Positions 1 through 12,016 of a stretch of 64,000 bases of DNA are shown here, piece after piece. Positions within the stretch are counted from its first letter, which is position 1. Every line of letters begins with the position of its first letter. The position numbers and the translations under genes are program-made. Location of the stretch: assembly GCA_032718475.1 (NCBI GenBank), contig JAUCBJ010008347.1, positions 25,000 to 88,999 of the forward strand. Direction: 5' to 3'. The notes beneath the pieces were generated by a model that saw nothing but the letters and a program-made list of their open reading frames with translations, was not told where the DNA came from and searched no databases. The DNA is from Nemertoderma westbladi (lineage: Eukaryota; Xenacoelomorpha; Nemertodermatida; Nemertodermatidae).

Positions 1-810
1 ATAGTTTCGACAGTCCTGCATGTACAACCTGTAATAGTTTCGACAGTCCTGGATGTAAAACCTGTAATAGTATCGAGAGTCCTGCATGTACAACCTGTAA
101 TAGTTTCGACAGTCCGGCATGTACAACCAGTAATAGTTAAGACAGTCCTGGATGTACAACCAGTAATAGTTTCGAGAGTCCTGCATGTACAACCAGTAAT
201 AGTTTCGACAGTCCTGCATGTACAACCAGCAATAGTTTCGACAGTCCTGCATGTACAACCAGTAATAGTTTAGACAGTCCTGCATGTACGTACAATAGTT
301 AAGACAGTCCTGCATGTACAACCAGTAATAGTTTCGACAGTCCGGCATGTACAACCTGTAATAGTTTAGACAGTCCTGCATGTACGTACAACCTGTAATA
401 GTTAAGACAGTCCTGCATGTACAGCCTGTAATAGTTTCGACAGTCTGGCATGTACAACCTGTAATAGTTTAGACAGACCTGCATGTACAACCTGTAATAG
501 TTAAGACAGTCCTGCATGTACAGCCTGTAATAGTTTCGACAGTCCTGCATGTACAACCAGTAATAGTTTCGACAGTCCTGCATGTACAACCAGTAATAGT
601 TTAGACAGTCCGGCATGTACAACCTGTAATAGTTTCGTCAGTCCTACATGTACAACCTGTAATAGTTTCGACAGTCCTGCATGTACAACCAGTAATAGTT
701 TAGACAGTCCGGCATGTACAACCTGTAATAGTTTCGTCAGTCCTACATGTACAACCTGTAATAGTTTCGACAGTCCTGCATGTACAACCAGTAATAGTTT
801 AGACAGTCCA
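1..810. repeat. 33-bp satellite, block 1
   Basis: Tandem copies of a 33-bp unit whose core on the plus strand is tagtttcgacagtcctgcat followed by gtacaacc(t/a)gtaa. Variants recur: tcgaca, ttagaca, taagaca and tcgtca in the first half, and cctgc, ccggc, cctgg or cctac in the second. A few units carry indels, for example near 283-300 and 385 where gtac is doubled. There are no spacers between units, so this is a satellite and not a CRISPR array. The window edge cuts the block on the left, and a truncated LINE ends it on the right. Confidence 0.97.
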
Positions 811-2050
811 GGACCATGGAGCCCATTTTGGCACTTAGAAGGATAATTGAAGAATTATCAAAAAAGAAAGACAGGCATCTGGCTGTTATCTTTGTTGACT
901 TCTTCAAGGCCTTTGATTCAGTCTCTCGCTCACGTATGTTCAGCATACTTTCATTATATGGGATTCCTGATGAAATTATTGCAGCAATCAGATCAGTATA
1001 CGATGGTTCGACAACATTTGTGTCTACTGTTGACGGTGACACAGAACCATTTGAAGTGTTATGGGGCGTCCTCCAAGGAGACACACTTGCACCATTCTTG
1101 TTCATTATTGTGGTTGACTATGTTCTACGCATGTCCTTAGATCATCATAATGATGATGGGGTGATGATAACTCCACCTACTGGCTCCAGAAGTCGAGGAA
1201 ATCCTGCCAAGTACCTAACTGATCTAGACTTTGCTGATGACTTAGGAGTACTCTCAGAATCATTAGAGGGAGCCCAACGGCTCCTCAGCTCATTAGAACA
1301 TGCTGCTTCTAGTGTTGGTCTTTTTATTAACTCCAGAAAGACCAAAATTCTGACAGTTAACTTTGAAAGTCCTCAGCAAGTCTCTGATCGGATGAGCATA
1401 AGCTCAAAGGATGGTATGCTTGAGCATGTGGACGACTTCTGTTACCTGGGATCATGGATCCGGAAGTCAGGTGAGGACCTTCGAATACGTAAGGGAAAGG
1501 CATGGGCAGCCTTGAATAGGCTTTCCAGGATTTGGAAGTCACCGAGAATTAATCGGAAACTTAAGGTCCGATTATTTAGAGCAGCAGTAGTTCCAGTACT
1601 CCTCTATGGGAGTCCATGCTGGGCTCTAACTGCTGAGGACACCAAATCTCTGGATGGCACATTCACAAGAATGCTACGCCGGGTTCATTGTGTCAAGTAC
1701 AATGCACACATCTCCAACCAGACACTATATAACATTGGAGGTGTCTCATTGGTTCCCCCAAGCTTGACACTAGAACAAAATCGCCTCCGCTTTGCAGGAC
1801 ATTGCTTTCGCCGTGAGGACCAGCCAGTGCATAATCTTGTACTTTGGCAGCCTCATGGAGTGAATAAGCATGGTGGACAGCCCATGACTTTCTTGAGACG
1901 CATCTTAAAGGACACTGGCCTTAAAGATGCGGATGATCTAGCAAATGTCATGGGTGATAGGGAGTTGTGGTGGTGCAATTTTGTTGACAAGCCGGCACAG
2001 CATTCTTAAAAATGCAGCTGCAATGCAGCATGCCGATCCTAGTAGTAGTA
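811..2050 (+). mobile_element. 5'-truncated LINE (3' half) inside the satellite
   Basis: This segment matches the 3' part of the full LINE at 50490-53902 with only a few base differences, beginning at the equivalent of 52668 and ending in the same (TAG)n-like tail. It holds the C-terminal 397 codons of the ORF (816-2009): the end of the reverse transcriptase with the FADD catalytic motif, and the C-terminal domain. The only amino-acid difference I noticed is W for R near the end (ELWWC versus ELWRC). It lacks the endonuclease and the start of RT, so it cannot move by itself. 5' truncation is normal for LINE insertions primed at the target. I see no target-site duplication, but a repeat target would hide one. 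Confidence 0.93.
816..2009 (+). pseudogene. LINE ORF, C-terminal fragment (RT palm to C-terminus)
   Basis: An open frame of 397 codons starts at an internal Met that is not the native start. It covers an RT region with the VDFFKAFDSV motif (catalytic Asp), QGDTLAPFLF, and FADD near residue 140, followed by the C-terminal region (LLYGSPCW; RLRFAGHCFRR). The frame has no internal stop. The missing N-terminal 700 or so residues (endonuclease, RT fingers) make it a dead 5'-truncated copy. Confidence 0.9.
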
Positions 2051-3772
2051 TGTACAACCAGTAATAGTTTCGACAGTCCTGCATGTACAACCAGTAATAG
2101 TTTAGACAGTCCGGCATGTACAACCTGTAATAGTTTCGTCAGTCCTACATGTACAACCAGTAATAGTTTCGACAGTCCTGCATGTACAACCAGTAATAGT
2201 TTAGACAGTCCGGCATGTACAACCTGTAATAGTTTCGTCAGTCCTACATGTACAACCTGTAATAGTTTCGACAGTCCTGCATGTACAACCAGTAATAGTT
2301 TAGACAGTCCGGCATGTACAACCAGTAATAGTTTCGACAGTCCTGCATGTACAACCAGTAATAGTTTAGACAGTCCGGCATGTACAACCTGTAATAGTTT
2401 CGTCAGTCCTACATGTACAACCTGTAATAGTTTCGACAGTCCTGGATGTACAACCAGTAATAGTTTAGACAGTCCGGCATGTACAACCTGTAGTAGTTTC
2501 GACAGTCCTGCATGTACAACCAGTAATAGTTAAGACAGTCCTGGATGTACAACCAGTAATAGTTTCGAGAGTCCTGCATGTACAACCAGTAATAGTTTCG
2601 ACAGTCCTGCATGTACAACCAGTAATAGTTTCGACAGACCTGCATGTACAACCAGTAATAGTTAAGACAGTCCTGCATGTACAACCAGTAATAGTTTCGA
2701 AAGTCCTGCATGTACAACCAGTAATAGTTTCGACAGACCTGCATGTACAACCAGTAATAGTTAAGACAGTCCTGGATGTACAACCAGTAATAGTTTCGAC
2801 AGTCCTGCATGTACAACCTGTAATAGTTTCGACAGTCCGGCAGGTACAACCAGTAATAGTTTCGACAGACCTGCATGTACAACCAGTAATAGTTTAGACA
2901 GTCCGGCATGTACAACCAGTAATAGTTTCGACAGTCCTGCATGTACAACCAGTAATAGTTTAGACAGTCCGGCATGTACAACCTGTAATAGTTTCGTCAG
3001 TCCTACATGTACAACCAGTAATAGTTTCGACAGTCCTGCATGTACAACCAGTAATAGTTTAGACAGTCCGGCATGTACAACCTGTAATAGTTTCGTCAGT
3101 CCTACATGTACAACCTGTAATAGTTTCGACAGTCCTGCATGTACAACCAGTAATAGTTTAGACAGTCCGGCATGTACAACCAGTAATAGTTTCGACAGTC
3201 CTGCATGTACAACCAGTAATAGTTTAGACAGTCCGGCATGTACAACCTGTAATAGTTTCGTCAGTCCTACATGTACAACCAGTAATAGTTTCGACAGTCC
3301 TGCATGTACAACCAGTAATAGTTTAGACAGTCCGGCATGTACAATCTGTAATAGTTTCGTCAGTCCTACATGTACAACCAGTAATAGTTTCGACAGTCCT
3401 GCATGTACAACCAGTAATAGTTTAGACAGTCCGGCATGTACAACCAGTAATAGTTTCGACAGTCCTGCATGTACAACCTGTAATAGTTTCGTCAGTCCTA
3501 CATGTACAACCAGTAATAGTTTCGACAGTCCGGCATGTACAACCAGTAATAGTTTCGACAGTCCTGCATGTACAACCTGTAATAGTTTCGTCAGTCCTAC
3601 ATGTACAACCAGTAATAGTTTCGACAGTCCTGCATGTACAACCAGTAATAGTTTAGACAGTCCGGCATGTACAACCAGTAATAGTTTAGACAGTCCGGCA
3701 TGTACAACCAGTAATAGTTTAGACAGTCCGGCATGTACAACCAGTAATAGTTTCGACAGTCCTGCATGTGTT
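2051..3772. repeat. 33-bp satellite, block 2
   Basis: The same 33-bp unit resumes directly after the LINE tail and runs to the left end of the BEL-A cluster. The variant order in 2409 to about 2895 matches 21763 to about 22249 in block 3: the same sequence of rare variants, including cggcaggtaca and tcgaaagtcc, appears in both. The two blocks therefore come from one array or from a copied segment. Confidence 0.97.
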
Positions 3773-4162
3773 TGTTCCGTCGATATTCTTTCCCTCTAAG
3801 AACGTCGTTTCTACGCGTCCGTTTCGTTCGTCAAGAAAACTCAGTTCAAGTCCTAGTTACTTTAATATTCAATATGTATAAACGGCACCAGTGCACAATC
3901 ACATGATGACGCTTCCTTCCTTCAAACAAATGATTTATAACACGTACAGTACAAATGCACTGTACGTTCAGTTCAATTAGAACAATAATAGTTAAGTTCA
4001 GTGACCAATAGGTCACTGAATAGAGTCCAAAAAGTTCAGTTCGTGAAACAAGTCGAATCAAACAATAAACGAACGAACGAAAGAACGAACGGTGAAAACT
4101 ATGTAACGTTTCTACAAAGTTATATCGACAGAATTAATCTAATGTCATCCTGCTCTCGTCAT
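3773..4162 (-). repeat. BEL-A short LTR (internally truncated), copy 1 left side
   Basis: About 390 bp that recur at 10603-10992 and at the left end of the long LTR (12017-12406). On the minus strand it ends in cggaaca, the CA end expected of an LTR. The right side is not a native LTR end: after gtcat at 4158-4162 the sequence passes straight into the end of the RNase H frame. Compared with the long LTR, the distal 1.5 kb is missing. Confidence 0.82.
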
Positions 4163-7100
4163 TGTTGGTTTGTCTCTTATAGTGGTTGACATAACTACTT
4201 CCCTTCGTAATTCCGGGTCATCCCCTTTGACTCCTTCCAGTAGAGCCTGTGGACCTCCTGGAAATTCAGGCCATCTTCCTTCGTCCTTGAGGTACTCCGG
4301 GCCATATTGCCACAGATCTTCGTCTTCCTTCTTCTGTGTTCCAATTATTCCTCTCGATATTTGGTCTGCGGGATTTATGGACGTTGGACAATAGTTCCAG
4401 TTGTTGATGTCTGTTAGTTCTTGGATTTCTGCATCTCGATTAGCAACAAAGACTTTGAATCTTCGTGCGTCAGTCCTGATATAATGAATAACAGTGGTAG
4501 AGTCAGTCCAAAAATACCAGGTTTGTATATTTCCAATCGCTTTTCCTAACTGTCTTCCTATTCTCACTCCTAATAAAGCTGCCATGAGTTCTATCCTAGG
4601 AATTGTGACGATTTTTAATGGGGCCGGTCTCGCCTTACTATATGCAACCCGTGCCCTCCTTCTATTATTCTGTCTTTGAACCACATAGGCTACTGCTCCA
4701 TAGCCTTTGTCTGAGGCGTCACTGAAGATATGTATCTCTAAGTTTTCCATGTTTCCGTCGGGAAAGTAGGCCCGATCTATCGTGATCTTATCTAGTAGTT
4801 GTAAACTATCCATCCATTTGTCCCATTTCTTCCTTATTCCTTCGGGAAGTTCATCATTCCAACCTACTTTCAGTAGATGGGCTTCCCTAAGTATTTGTCG
4901 ACCAACAACTGTGATCCTTGAGAGTAGACCCATTGGGTCATAGATCCGGGCAACAAAGGATAGATATTCTCTTTTCATTTTCGCCATATGGTACTCAAAT
5001 GCATCTGTTCTTCGGTTCCAGACTATCCCTAAAGCTCGAACTTCGTCGCTGTCTCCATCAGCTTCTATCATTGGTTTGTATTCTGGTTCTGTGGTCAGTT
5101 TGTTCAGTGGCTCCTGTTGGGTCCCGTCTGTCATGCAGTTGGTAATATATTCGGAATTTGATAAAAACTTGGTCAGGTTGAATCCTCCCCCCGCTAAACA
5201 AAGTTTAGCCTCCTTGGCAATCCTGACCAACTCCTCCTCTGAGTTTCCTGTCTCATGTCCGTCATCAACATAAAAATGTTCTCGAATCATTTCCACTGTA
5301 TCTGCTGATGGATTCTGGATTGCAGGATTCTCGCCATTTGTAGTCTCTCTCAAAGCATATGTTGTCGCACATGGAGATGAATTAGCACCAAAAATATGGA
5401 CGATCATTTTGTAGATTTTGGGTTCCTTTGAGCCTAGCTCCCCTTCATACCAAAGGAACCGTAAGCTGTTGCTGTCTTTTGGATTCACTCGTACCTGGTG
5501 GAACATTGCTTCCACATCGCATGTGAAAGCAAATATTCCCTTCCTGAATCTTAGAAGAACGTCTAGTCCTGTGTTGTATATATTGGGTCCACGAACAAGG
5601 TAATCATTTAGCGATTTTCCATGGTACTTCGCTGCGGCATCATGTACTACTCGGTATTTGTTCTTTCTTGGTTCCCACACTGTGTGTATCGGTAAGTAAT
5701 ACGTCCGGTCAGTTTCCTGTATGTCCTCTGGAAGTTCTATTGCCCAGCCCCTTTCTATATACTTACATATTGCCTTGTTTATGGCTTCTTCTGCTGCTGG
5801 TAGTTTCCTCAGTTTTTCTTTTAACTTTCTCAGACGATTTCTCGCCATTATGTAGTTGTTTTCAAGCCGTTCATTGGGGTCCTTCCACAACATGTCTACC
5901 TCGTAGTGTCCATCTATCAGTTGTATTGAGTCCTTAAGAGTCTGTAAGGCCCTACGGTCCTCTGGAGAGTCTCCCAATGTGTTGTCATGAAGGCCCTCAC
6001 AGTCCCTATTCAGTAATGTCTCTAAGTCTTTAGTTATTTCCACATGATTCACCAGACCTCGCTTCGTTTTGTTGTGTATATAGTCTGTTGTTTCCAGTGG
6101 TCCAGTCACACACCACCCAAATGGTGTTAGCTTTCCCCATGGTGTCTTCCCTGGGTTGCTACCTTTCCTAACTTCCAGTTCTTCATGTGCCTCAGGATTG
6201 TTCATCCCAAGCAGTACAGTCACAAAGGGTATGTCAATGTGCAAGTTTGTTAAGTTAATTCCCTTTAAGTGTTGGTATCTCTCAATTTCTACCTCATCTG
6301 GTTGGGTACAGTTAACTCCAACGTCTGGTATTACTTCTACCTCAGCATCATGAATGATGAGTGTCCCTCGGCCTTCCAGAGCACCTATGGAGCACTTGGT
6401 ACTCATGGCCCCCATTGATGTTGTCTGGTGGCCCACCATGGCCAGGCCTAACTTAGTTCTGGTTCCCTCCATTCCCAGAGTATCAGCAAGGGTACGACTT
6501 ATTAGACTTATAGTCGCACCATCATCTAGGAAGGCATATGTTGTTACTTGTTTTTCATTTTTATACATTACTTTTACTGGTACAATTTTGAGGTACACTT
6601 TAATCCCTGACAGGGACATACATGTCGCCATGTGGGTCACTGCCTGGGTCTTATTAACAGTGGTTCCACTCACTTCAGATCCCTGGGGATCCTTGTATCT
6701 CGCCATCCAGGCAGGGTTAGGATGTTGGGTCTGATCCCCCCCTGTCTTAGATGTTAGATTCTCATTTTTATTTTGGTTAAAAGTAGTAGTATCAGTATCT
6801 CCTCGGTTACTATGGGGTTTTAGATTTTTAGTTTCCTTTGTGAGGGGTGTCAGCCCGCTCGCTCCTCCGGGTGAGTATGATCTGGATCGTTCATATGTTC
6901 TGGGTTCACGCCTGGTGTTGGAGTTGCGCGGACAGTCGCGTCCAATGTGGCCACGCCCATAGCATCTCCTACACAGTCCATTCTTCTTTAAATAGTCCCA
7001 TTTTTCATCCGCGGCGGCATTTATCCATTGGGTACACTGCACGAATTGATGGTCCCTTGCATTTGGATGTAGATAGCACTTTGCGCTTGGATCACAGGTT

Positions 7101-10100
7101 GCAAGGGTGTATACCAACTCCTGGGAATCTCTATCTGGGGTATGTGGCTTTGGGGAGTAGCTGGAGAAACGGACTTGTTTGTCCGATTGTAGGCTCTTCA
7201 TCGGACTAGTCGACGTTGTTGTGTAGACTTGCTCTCGTTCAGGTTTTATCATCCCTTTGTTAGATTCAAATGATTTCTTTGGTACCAGCATATTTGTTTT
7301 TCGCGGGTAATCTGCTCTCGATTGTCGGGTTGAGTCATCCCGTGAATGTGATCGGTCCCGGCGCTCAGCGATACCAGCTGATAGTAGTCCCTCTGCGAAT
7401 ACAGGGTCATCTTGTATCTCGGTTTGATCTGAAAGGAATTTCGCCAGTTGGTTCATGGTTGGTTCGCGGTTCAGTTGGCTGCGAGTCCGTGCTGCTTCCT
7501 TTCTTCATGCGTTCCTCGCCCAATAGGGAATTAGTTCAATTATTTTTCGCATGTTATGGATGCCATTCAACTCATGCGGCATATCGAGTTCCTTCAAGGC
7601 AACCAGGGCTTTGTTTACCCTTTCTGTAAAGTCCCTAAACTCGGCAGTCGTGGTGATTTGTTTGTTAGTGACCAATTTGTTGATTGTTGCCTGCATTATA
7701 CGTGAAGGATTTCCATATCGCTTTTCAATGGCTTACCATGCTAGTCGCAAACCATCTGTTAGGCCTGCATATTGTCTAACAACTTCCTTTGCTTTGCCAG
7801 TTGTGTAAACCATCAGGTAGGTCATCTTCTGTGCTTCTGACAGGTTATGTTTCAGTAGAATTTCAGTGGTAAATAGCTGTCGAAACTGAATATATTCTTC
7901 CGGGTATTCTCCACTGAAGGTAAACGGTTTAGCCTGTGGCAGTTCTAACTTGGCTTTTATGGCGTCTGTTATTGCCGCCATATGACTTAACTCACTCTCT
8001 CCTCCGCTCTGATAACATTGAGGGACCCTTCCTGCTTGTACATAAGGGGGTCCACGTGGGGCTGCTTCTCCTGTGTAATTGTAGCCAGCGGTATTATTTT
8101 TATTCTGTTGTCTTTGCGCTCCTATAGATGGGTACGCTAGACTCGGTATTTTTGATAATCCGGGTCCATTATTTATTTGATTTGAAAAGGTTACTGCCCG
8201 TTGCTGTGGGGTTTCACTCACTTCGCTACGGGTTTTGTATTTATATTGGCCATCTGGCATTCCTACTTCGCCTATGGGGACGGGTAGAAATTCCTCGGCT
8301 CTGGGGTTTAAATGGCTTGGGTTACCGGTAGGCCTACTGCTCAATGGTGTTCCATAGCCATACCTTGGTTCATATTGGATACCAATATTTTGATTTAATT
8401 CGGATGGTATAGGGTGGTCTATAGACTGATGTTGATTTTGACCTACATCAGCAGGGCTACATCTATGATTAACAGTACCGGTATGCATGAGGCTGTTAGG
8501 TAAGCCTACATAACTTGGCCTATGCCTATAATCATAAGACACCGGTACATTAAGATTAGGCCTATCTAAACTTTCAGATACCGGTATTTGAGTATTACTA
8601 TTAGCATTAGGCCTATGGTTCTGGCTAGATATCGGTAAATAATAATAATCGGGATTCTGCCTACTGCATGCTGTGCAGTCTGGTGTACTGGGTACAGGTA
8701 GGCCTATAGAGTTGGATAGCGGTGGACCAGTCGCATGTAGCTGATCACTGCAGCTGTAATCTGGTGTACCGCAAACTGGTGCAGAATGTGTTACCGGTAG
8801 ACCGGTCGAATGCAGCCGTCTATTAGGCCTACTGCTGCAATCCGATACCGGTACCTCAATCTGAATGTTATGATTCATGCCTGCTTGTTCTGACATTTCG
8901 TCACCAGTGTACTGGATGATTGACACAGGGGTTTCAATATGGTGCCCTGTTCTATGTATACAGCTGGTAACTGCAGCATTTACAGTATTTGTTGGGCTTT
9001 CCAAATTATATGTTTGGTTCTTAGCCCCTCTGGGGCCCTTTGAAGCAGAGTTGCCTAACGTGCTATTAAAGCCCCCTGTCATTGCTGGTGTTCTGCTACT
9101 AATACAATATTCGGGTTTTGATGTAATAACAGGTTTCTTTACTGTACGCGCTGATATTCTACGTACGGGTGATGGATAACGGGGTGTTTCTATGGCTAGA
9201 AGGTTACTTTCAATTTCTCGGTTATTGGGTTCTACAGTAGTTAGGTTATTGGGTTGTACAGTAGTTAGTATATTCATTGAATCACACTTGGTTTTATTTC
9301 CCCTCTGGGAAATTCCAAGTTGAGATGCCTCCTCTTCCATACGTAATATGCACTGTTCTGCATTTAGCCGAACCATTTCCCTCTTGGCCCTTGCCCGTTC
9401 CCTTTCAATCTCACCTTCCCTTTTATACCGTTCCATCTCATCTGCTATCTTTTGTACTCGTTCCCTTCTCTCTCGTTCCCTTTTGTCACATTCCCTTTTC
9501 TCACGTTCCTCACGTTCCTCTTTTTCTATTCTTTCCAGTTCACGTTCACTTACTCTCCTTTTATTTTCTCTCTCTAACTCAGGCTCTTGTTCTCTCATGC
9601 CATCCGCTAGCTCCATTCTTGCTTGTTCAATCCCTGCATTCGTTCTCATTCGATTGATCGTGGATGAGTGTATAGATCCGACCCCTGAAACACGATCATT
9701 CTGCCTAGGGACGTTCTCCCAGATGGAGTCTGGTGTCACCTGGGACACAGAATCCTCTGGATCAACGCGTGGCACCTCGGTGATAATGCTTGGGGTCGGG
9801 TCTCCCTCCCTCAGATCTTCACTCTGGGTTCCTCTGGGTTCCCTCCTAACGTTTGGATTGGAACGGGTCTCTCGAGATTGACACTGGGCTTTGACCCGGT
9901 CTTCAATCTCAACAGCCCTTTGTTCCTCTCCGCACGCACGTAAATGATCTATGTAGACCGTTATTTTATTTAAAAGTATACTTAGCTCCGGTTCCACCGG
10001 CAGTTCACCAGTTGGGTTCTCAACAGTTCCAAACAGAGTCAGTTCTGCTCGTTGAGATCGTCGTTTAAGGATCTCTGGTTGTTGGGGGTCAATCAGAACA

Positions 10101-10531
10101 GCACTTCGTTGTGATCGTGATGATCGTTGGATCTGGGGGTCTTTGGGTCGTGTTGTCTGTGTCGAGGTTCTTTCAGGTTCGTGTCGAATATTGGCCGGTT
10201 CAGGTTCGTGAGTTGGGAGGACAGCTCGTTCTGGTTGAGTGGGTGGCCTCTGCCCAGTTCCCACCAAGCTGCTAGTGCGTAAGCGAGCGCCGATGCTTGC
10301 TCTAGCAGCCCCAGGAATTGAGCGTGCCACACCGCCTGGGCTCGTTGTTGGTTGCCAGGCGCCCTCCGCTTGTGTTGGGTTCGTTCTCGGGGTTCGGGCG
10401 AGTTCTCGGCCCGACTCGATCCTGCCATCCACGACTGATACTCGTCTGGGCTCATCCGTCATATCAATGAGGTCCGAGCTCGTTTCCACTGATGGATGGT
10501 TCGTTGATGGCGTTCGGTTGGCGCTAGACAT
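4145..10531 (-). pseudogene. BEL-A copy 1 gag-pol (gag, protease, RT, RNase H; no integrase)
   Basis: One frame of about 2129 codons with two internal stops (7733-7735 and 7505-7507), so the copy is dead as written. In order: a charged coiled coil (residues about 315-400, rich in RERE), a Pro/Ser/Asn-rich linker, a DUF1759-like gag domain (about 880-1010), a CCHC zinc knuckle (about 1186; plus 6931-6972), an aspartic protease of the DUF1758 type with DDGA where DSG is usual (about 1334), reverse transcriptase with YVDD (about 1753; plus 5264-5275), and BEL RNase H (SDASDKG, about 1937). The integrase is absent: the frame ends in LTR sequence at 4145, through a deletion junction at gtcat 4158-4162. 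Family role: Gag forms the particle, and pol copies the RNA to DNA. The start at 10531 is the first Met after the leader. Plus-strand ORFs here are shadows. Confidence 0.92.
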
Positions 10532-10602
10532 TGAAGATCAAATCTATTCAAGTTCGTTAATTCGGCTACGCGTTGTCGTTTTCAACGAGATAGTTTTCAC
10601 TT
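10532..10602 (-). other. BEL-A leader between 5' LTR and gag
   Basis: Seventy-one bases lie between the LTR end (CA on the minus strand, at 10603) and the gag start at 10531. A primer-binding site should begin right after the LTR, but I see no TGG-starting stretch that I would call one with confidence. Confidence 0.55.
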
Positions 10603-10992
10603 TGTTCCGTCGATATTCTTTCCCTCTAAGAACGTCGTTTCTACGCGTCCGTTTCGTTCGTCAAGAAAACTCAGTTCAAGTCCTAGTTACTTTAATATTC
10701 AATATGTATAAACGGCTCCAGTGCACAATCACATGATGACGCTTCCTTCCTTCAAACAAATGATTTATAACACGTACAGTACAAATGCACTGTACGTTCA
10801 GTTCAATTAGAACAATAATAGTTAAGTTCAGTGACCAATAGGTCACTGAATAGAGTCCAAAAAGTTCAGTTCGTGAAACAAGTCAAATCAAACAATAAAC
10901 GAACGAACGAAAGAACGAACGGTGAAAACTATGTAACGTTTCTACAAAGTTATATCGACAGAATGAATCTAATGTCATCCTGCTCTCGTCAT
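10603..10992 (-). repeat. BEL-A short LTR shared between copies 1 and 2
   Basis: Near-identical to 3773-4162. It is the 5' LTR of copy 1 and, on its other side, runs directly into the RNase H end of copy 2 at the same gtcat junction (10988-10992). Two elements thus share one LTR, as expected after LTR-LTR recombination or tandem insertion of an integrase-deleted derivative. Confidence 0.82.
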
Positions 10993-12014
10993 TGTTGGTT
11001 TGTCTCTTATAGTGGTTGACATAACTACTTCCCTTCGTAATTCCGGGTCATCCCCTTTGACTCCTTCCAGTAGAGCCTGTGGACCTCCTGGAAATTCAGG
11101 CCATCTTCCTTCGTCCTTGAGGTACTCCGGGCCATATTGCCACAGATCTTCGTCTTCCTTCTTCTGTGTTCCAATTATTCCTCTCGATATTTGGTCTGCG
11201 GGATTTATGGACGTTGGACAATAGTTCCAGTTGTTGATGTCTGTTAGTTCTTGGATTTCTGCATCACGATTAGCAACAAAGACTTTGAATCTTCGTGCGT
11301 CAGTCCTGATATAATGAATAACAGTGGTAGAGTCAGTCCAAAAATACCAGGTTTGTATATTTCCAATCGCTTTTCCTAACTGTCTTCCTATTCTCACTCC
11401 TAATAAAGCTGCCATGAGTTCTATCCTAGGAATTGTGACGATTTTTAATGGGGCCGGTCTCGCCTTACTATATGCAACCCGTGCCCTCCTTCTATTATTC
11501 TGTCTTTGAACCACATAGGCTACTGCTCCATAGCCTTTGTCTGAGGCATCACTGAAGATATGTATCTCTAAGTTTTCCATGTTTCCGTCGGGAAAGTAGG
11601 CCCGATCTATCGTGATCTTATCTAGTAGTTGTAAACTATCCATCCATTTGTCCCATTTCTTCCTTATTCCTTCGGGAAGTTCATCATTCCAACCTACTTT
11701 CAGTAGATGGGCTTCCCTAAGTATTTGTCGACCAACAACTGTGATCCTTGAGAGTAGACCCATTGGGTCATAGATCCGGGCAACAAAGGATAGATATTCT
11801 CTTTTCATTTTCGCCATATGGTACTCAAATGCATCTGTTCTTCGGTTCCAGACTATCCCTAAAGCTCGAACTTCGTCGCTGTCTCCATCAGCTTCTATCA
11901 TTGGTTTGTATTCTGGTTCTGTGGTCAGTTTGTTCAGTGGCTCCTGTTGGGTCCCGTCTGTCATGCAGTTGGTAATATATTCGGAATTTGATAAAAACTT
12001 GGTCAGGTTGAATC
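10975..12014 (-). pseudogene. BEL-A copy 2 pol fragment (end of RT to RNase H)
   Basis: An open frame of 329 codons is almost the same as the matching part of copy 1. It holds the tail of the RT connection region and RNase H (SDASDKGYG, IELMAALLG, TDSTTVIHYI, NPADQIS). The true element sequence starts at 12014, where the frame is cut and joins the LTR end at 12017. Gag, protease, the YVDD part of RT and integrase are all missing. The left end fuses to the short LTR, as in copy 1. Confidence 0.9.
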
Positions 12015-12016
12015 AT

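Noticed and set aside
811-2050. Target-site duplication around the truncated LINE
   Set aside because: The target is a tandem repeat, so any match between flanks is uninformative.
4170-9881. Plus-strand ORFs of 60-177 codons in BEL-A
   Set aside because: They are shadows of the minus-strand gag-pol frame and show no motifs.
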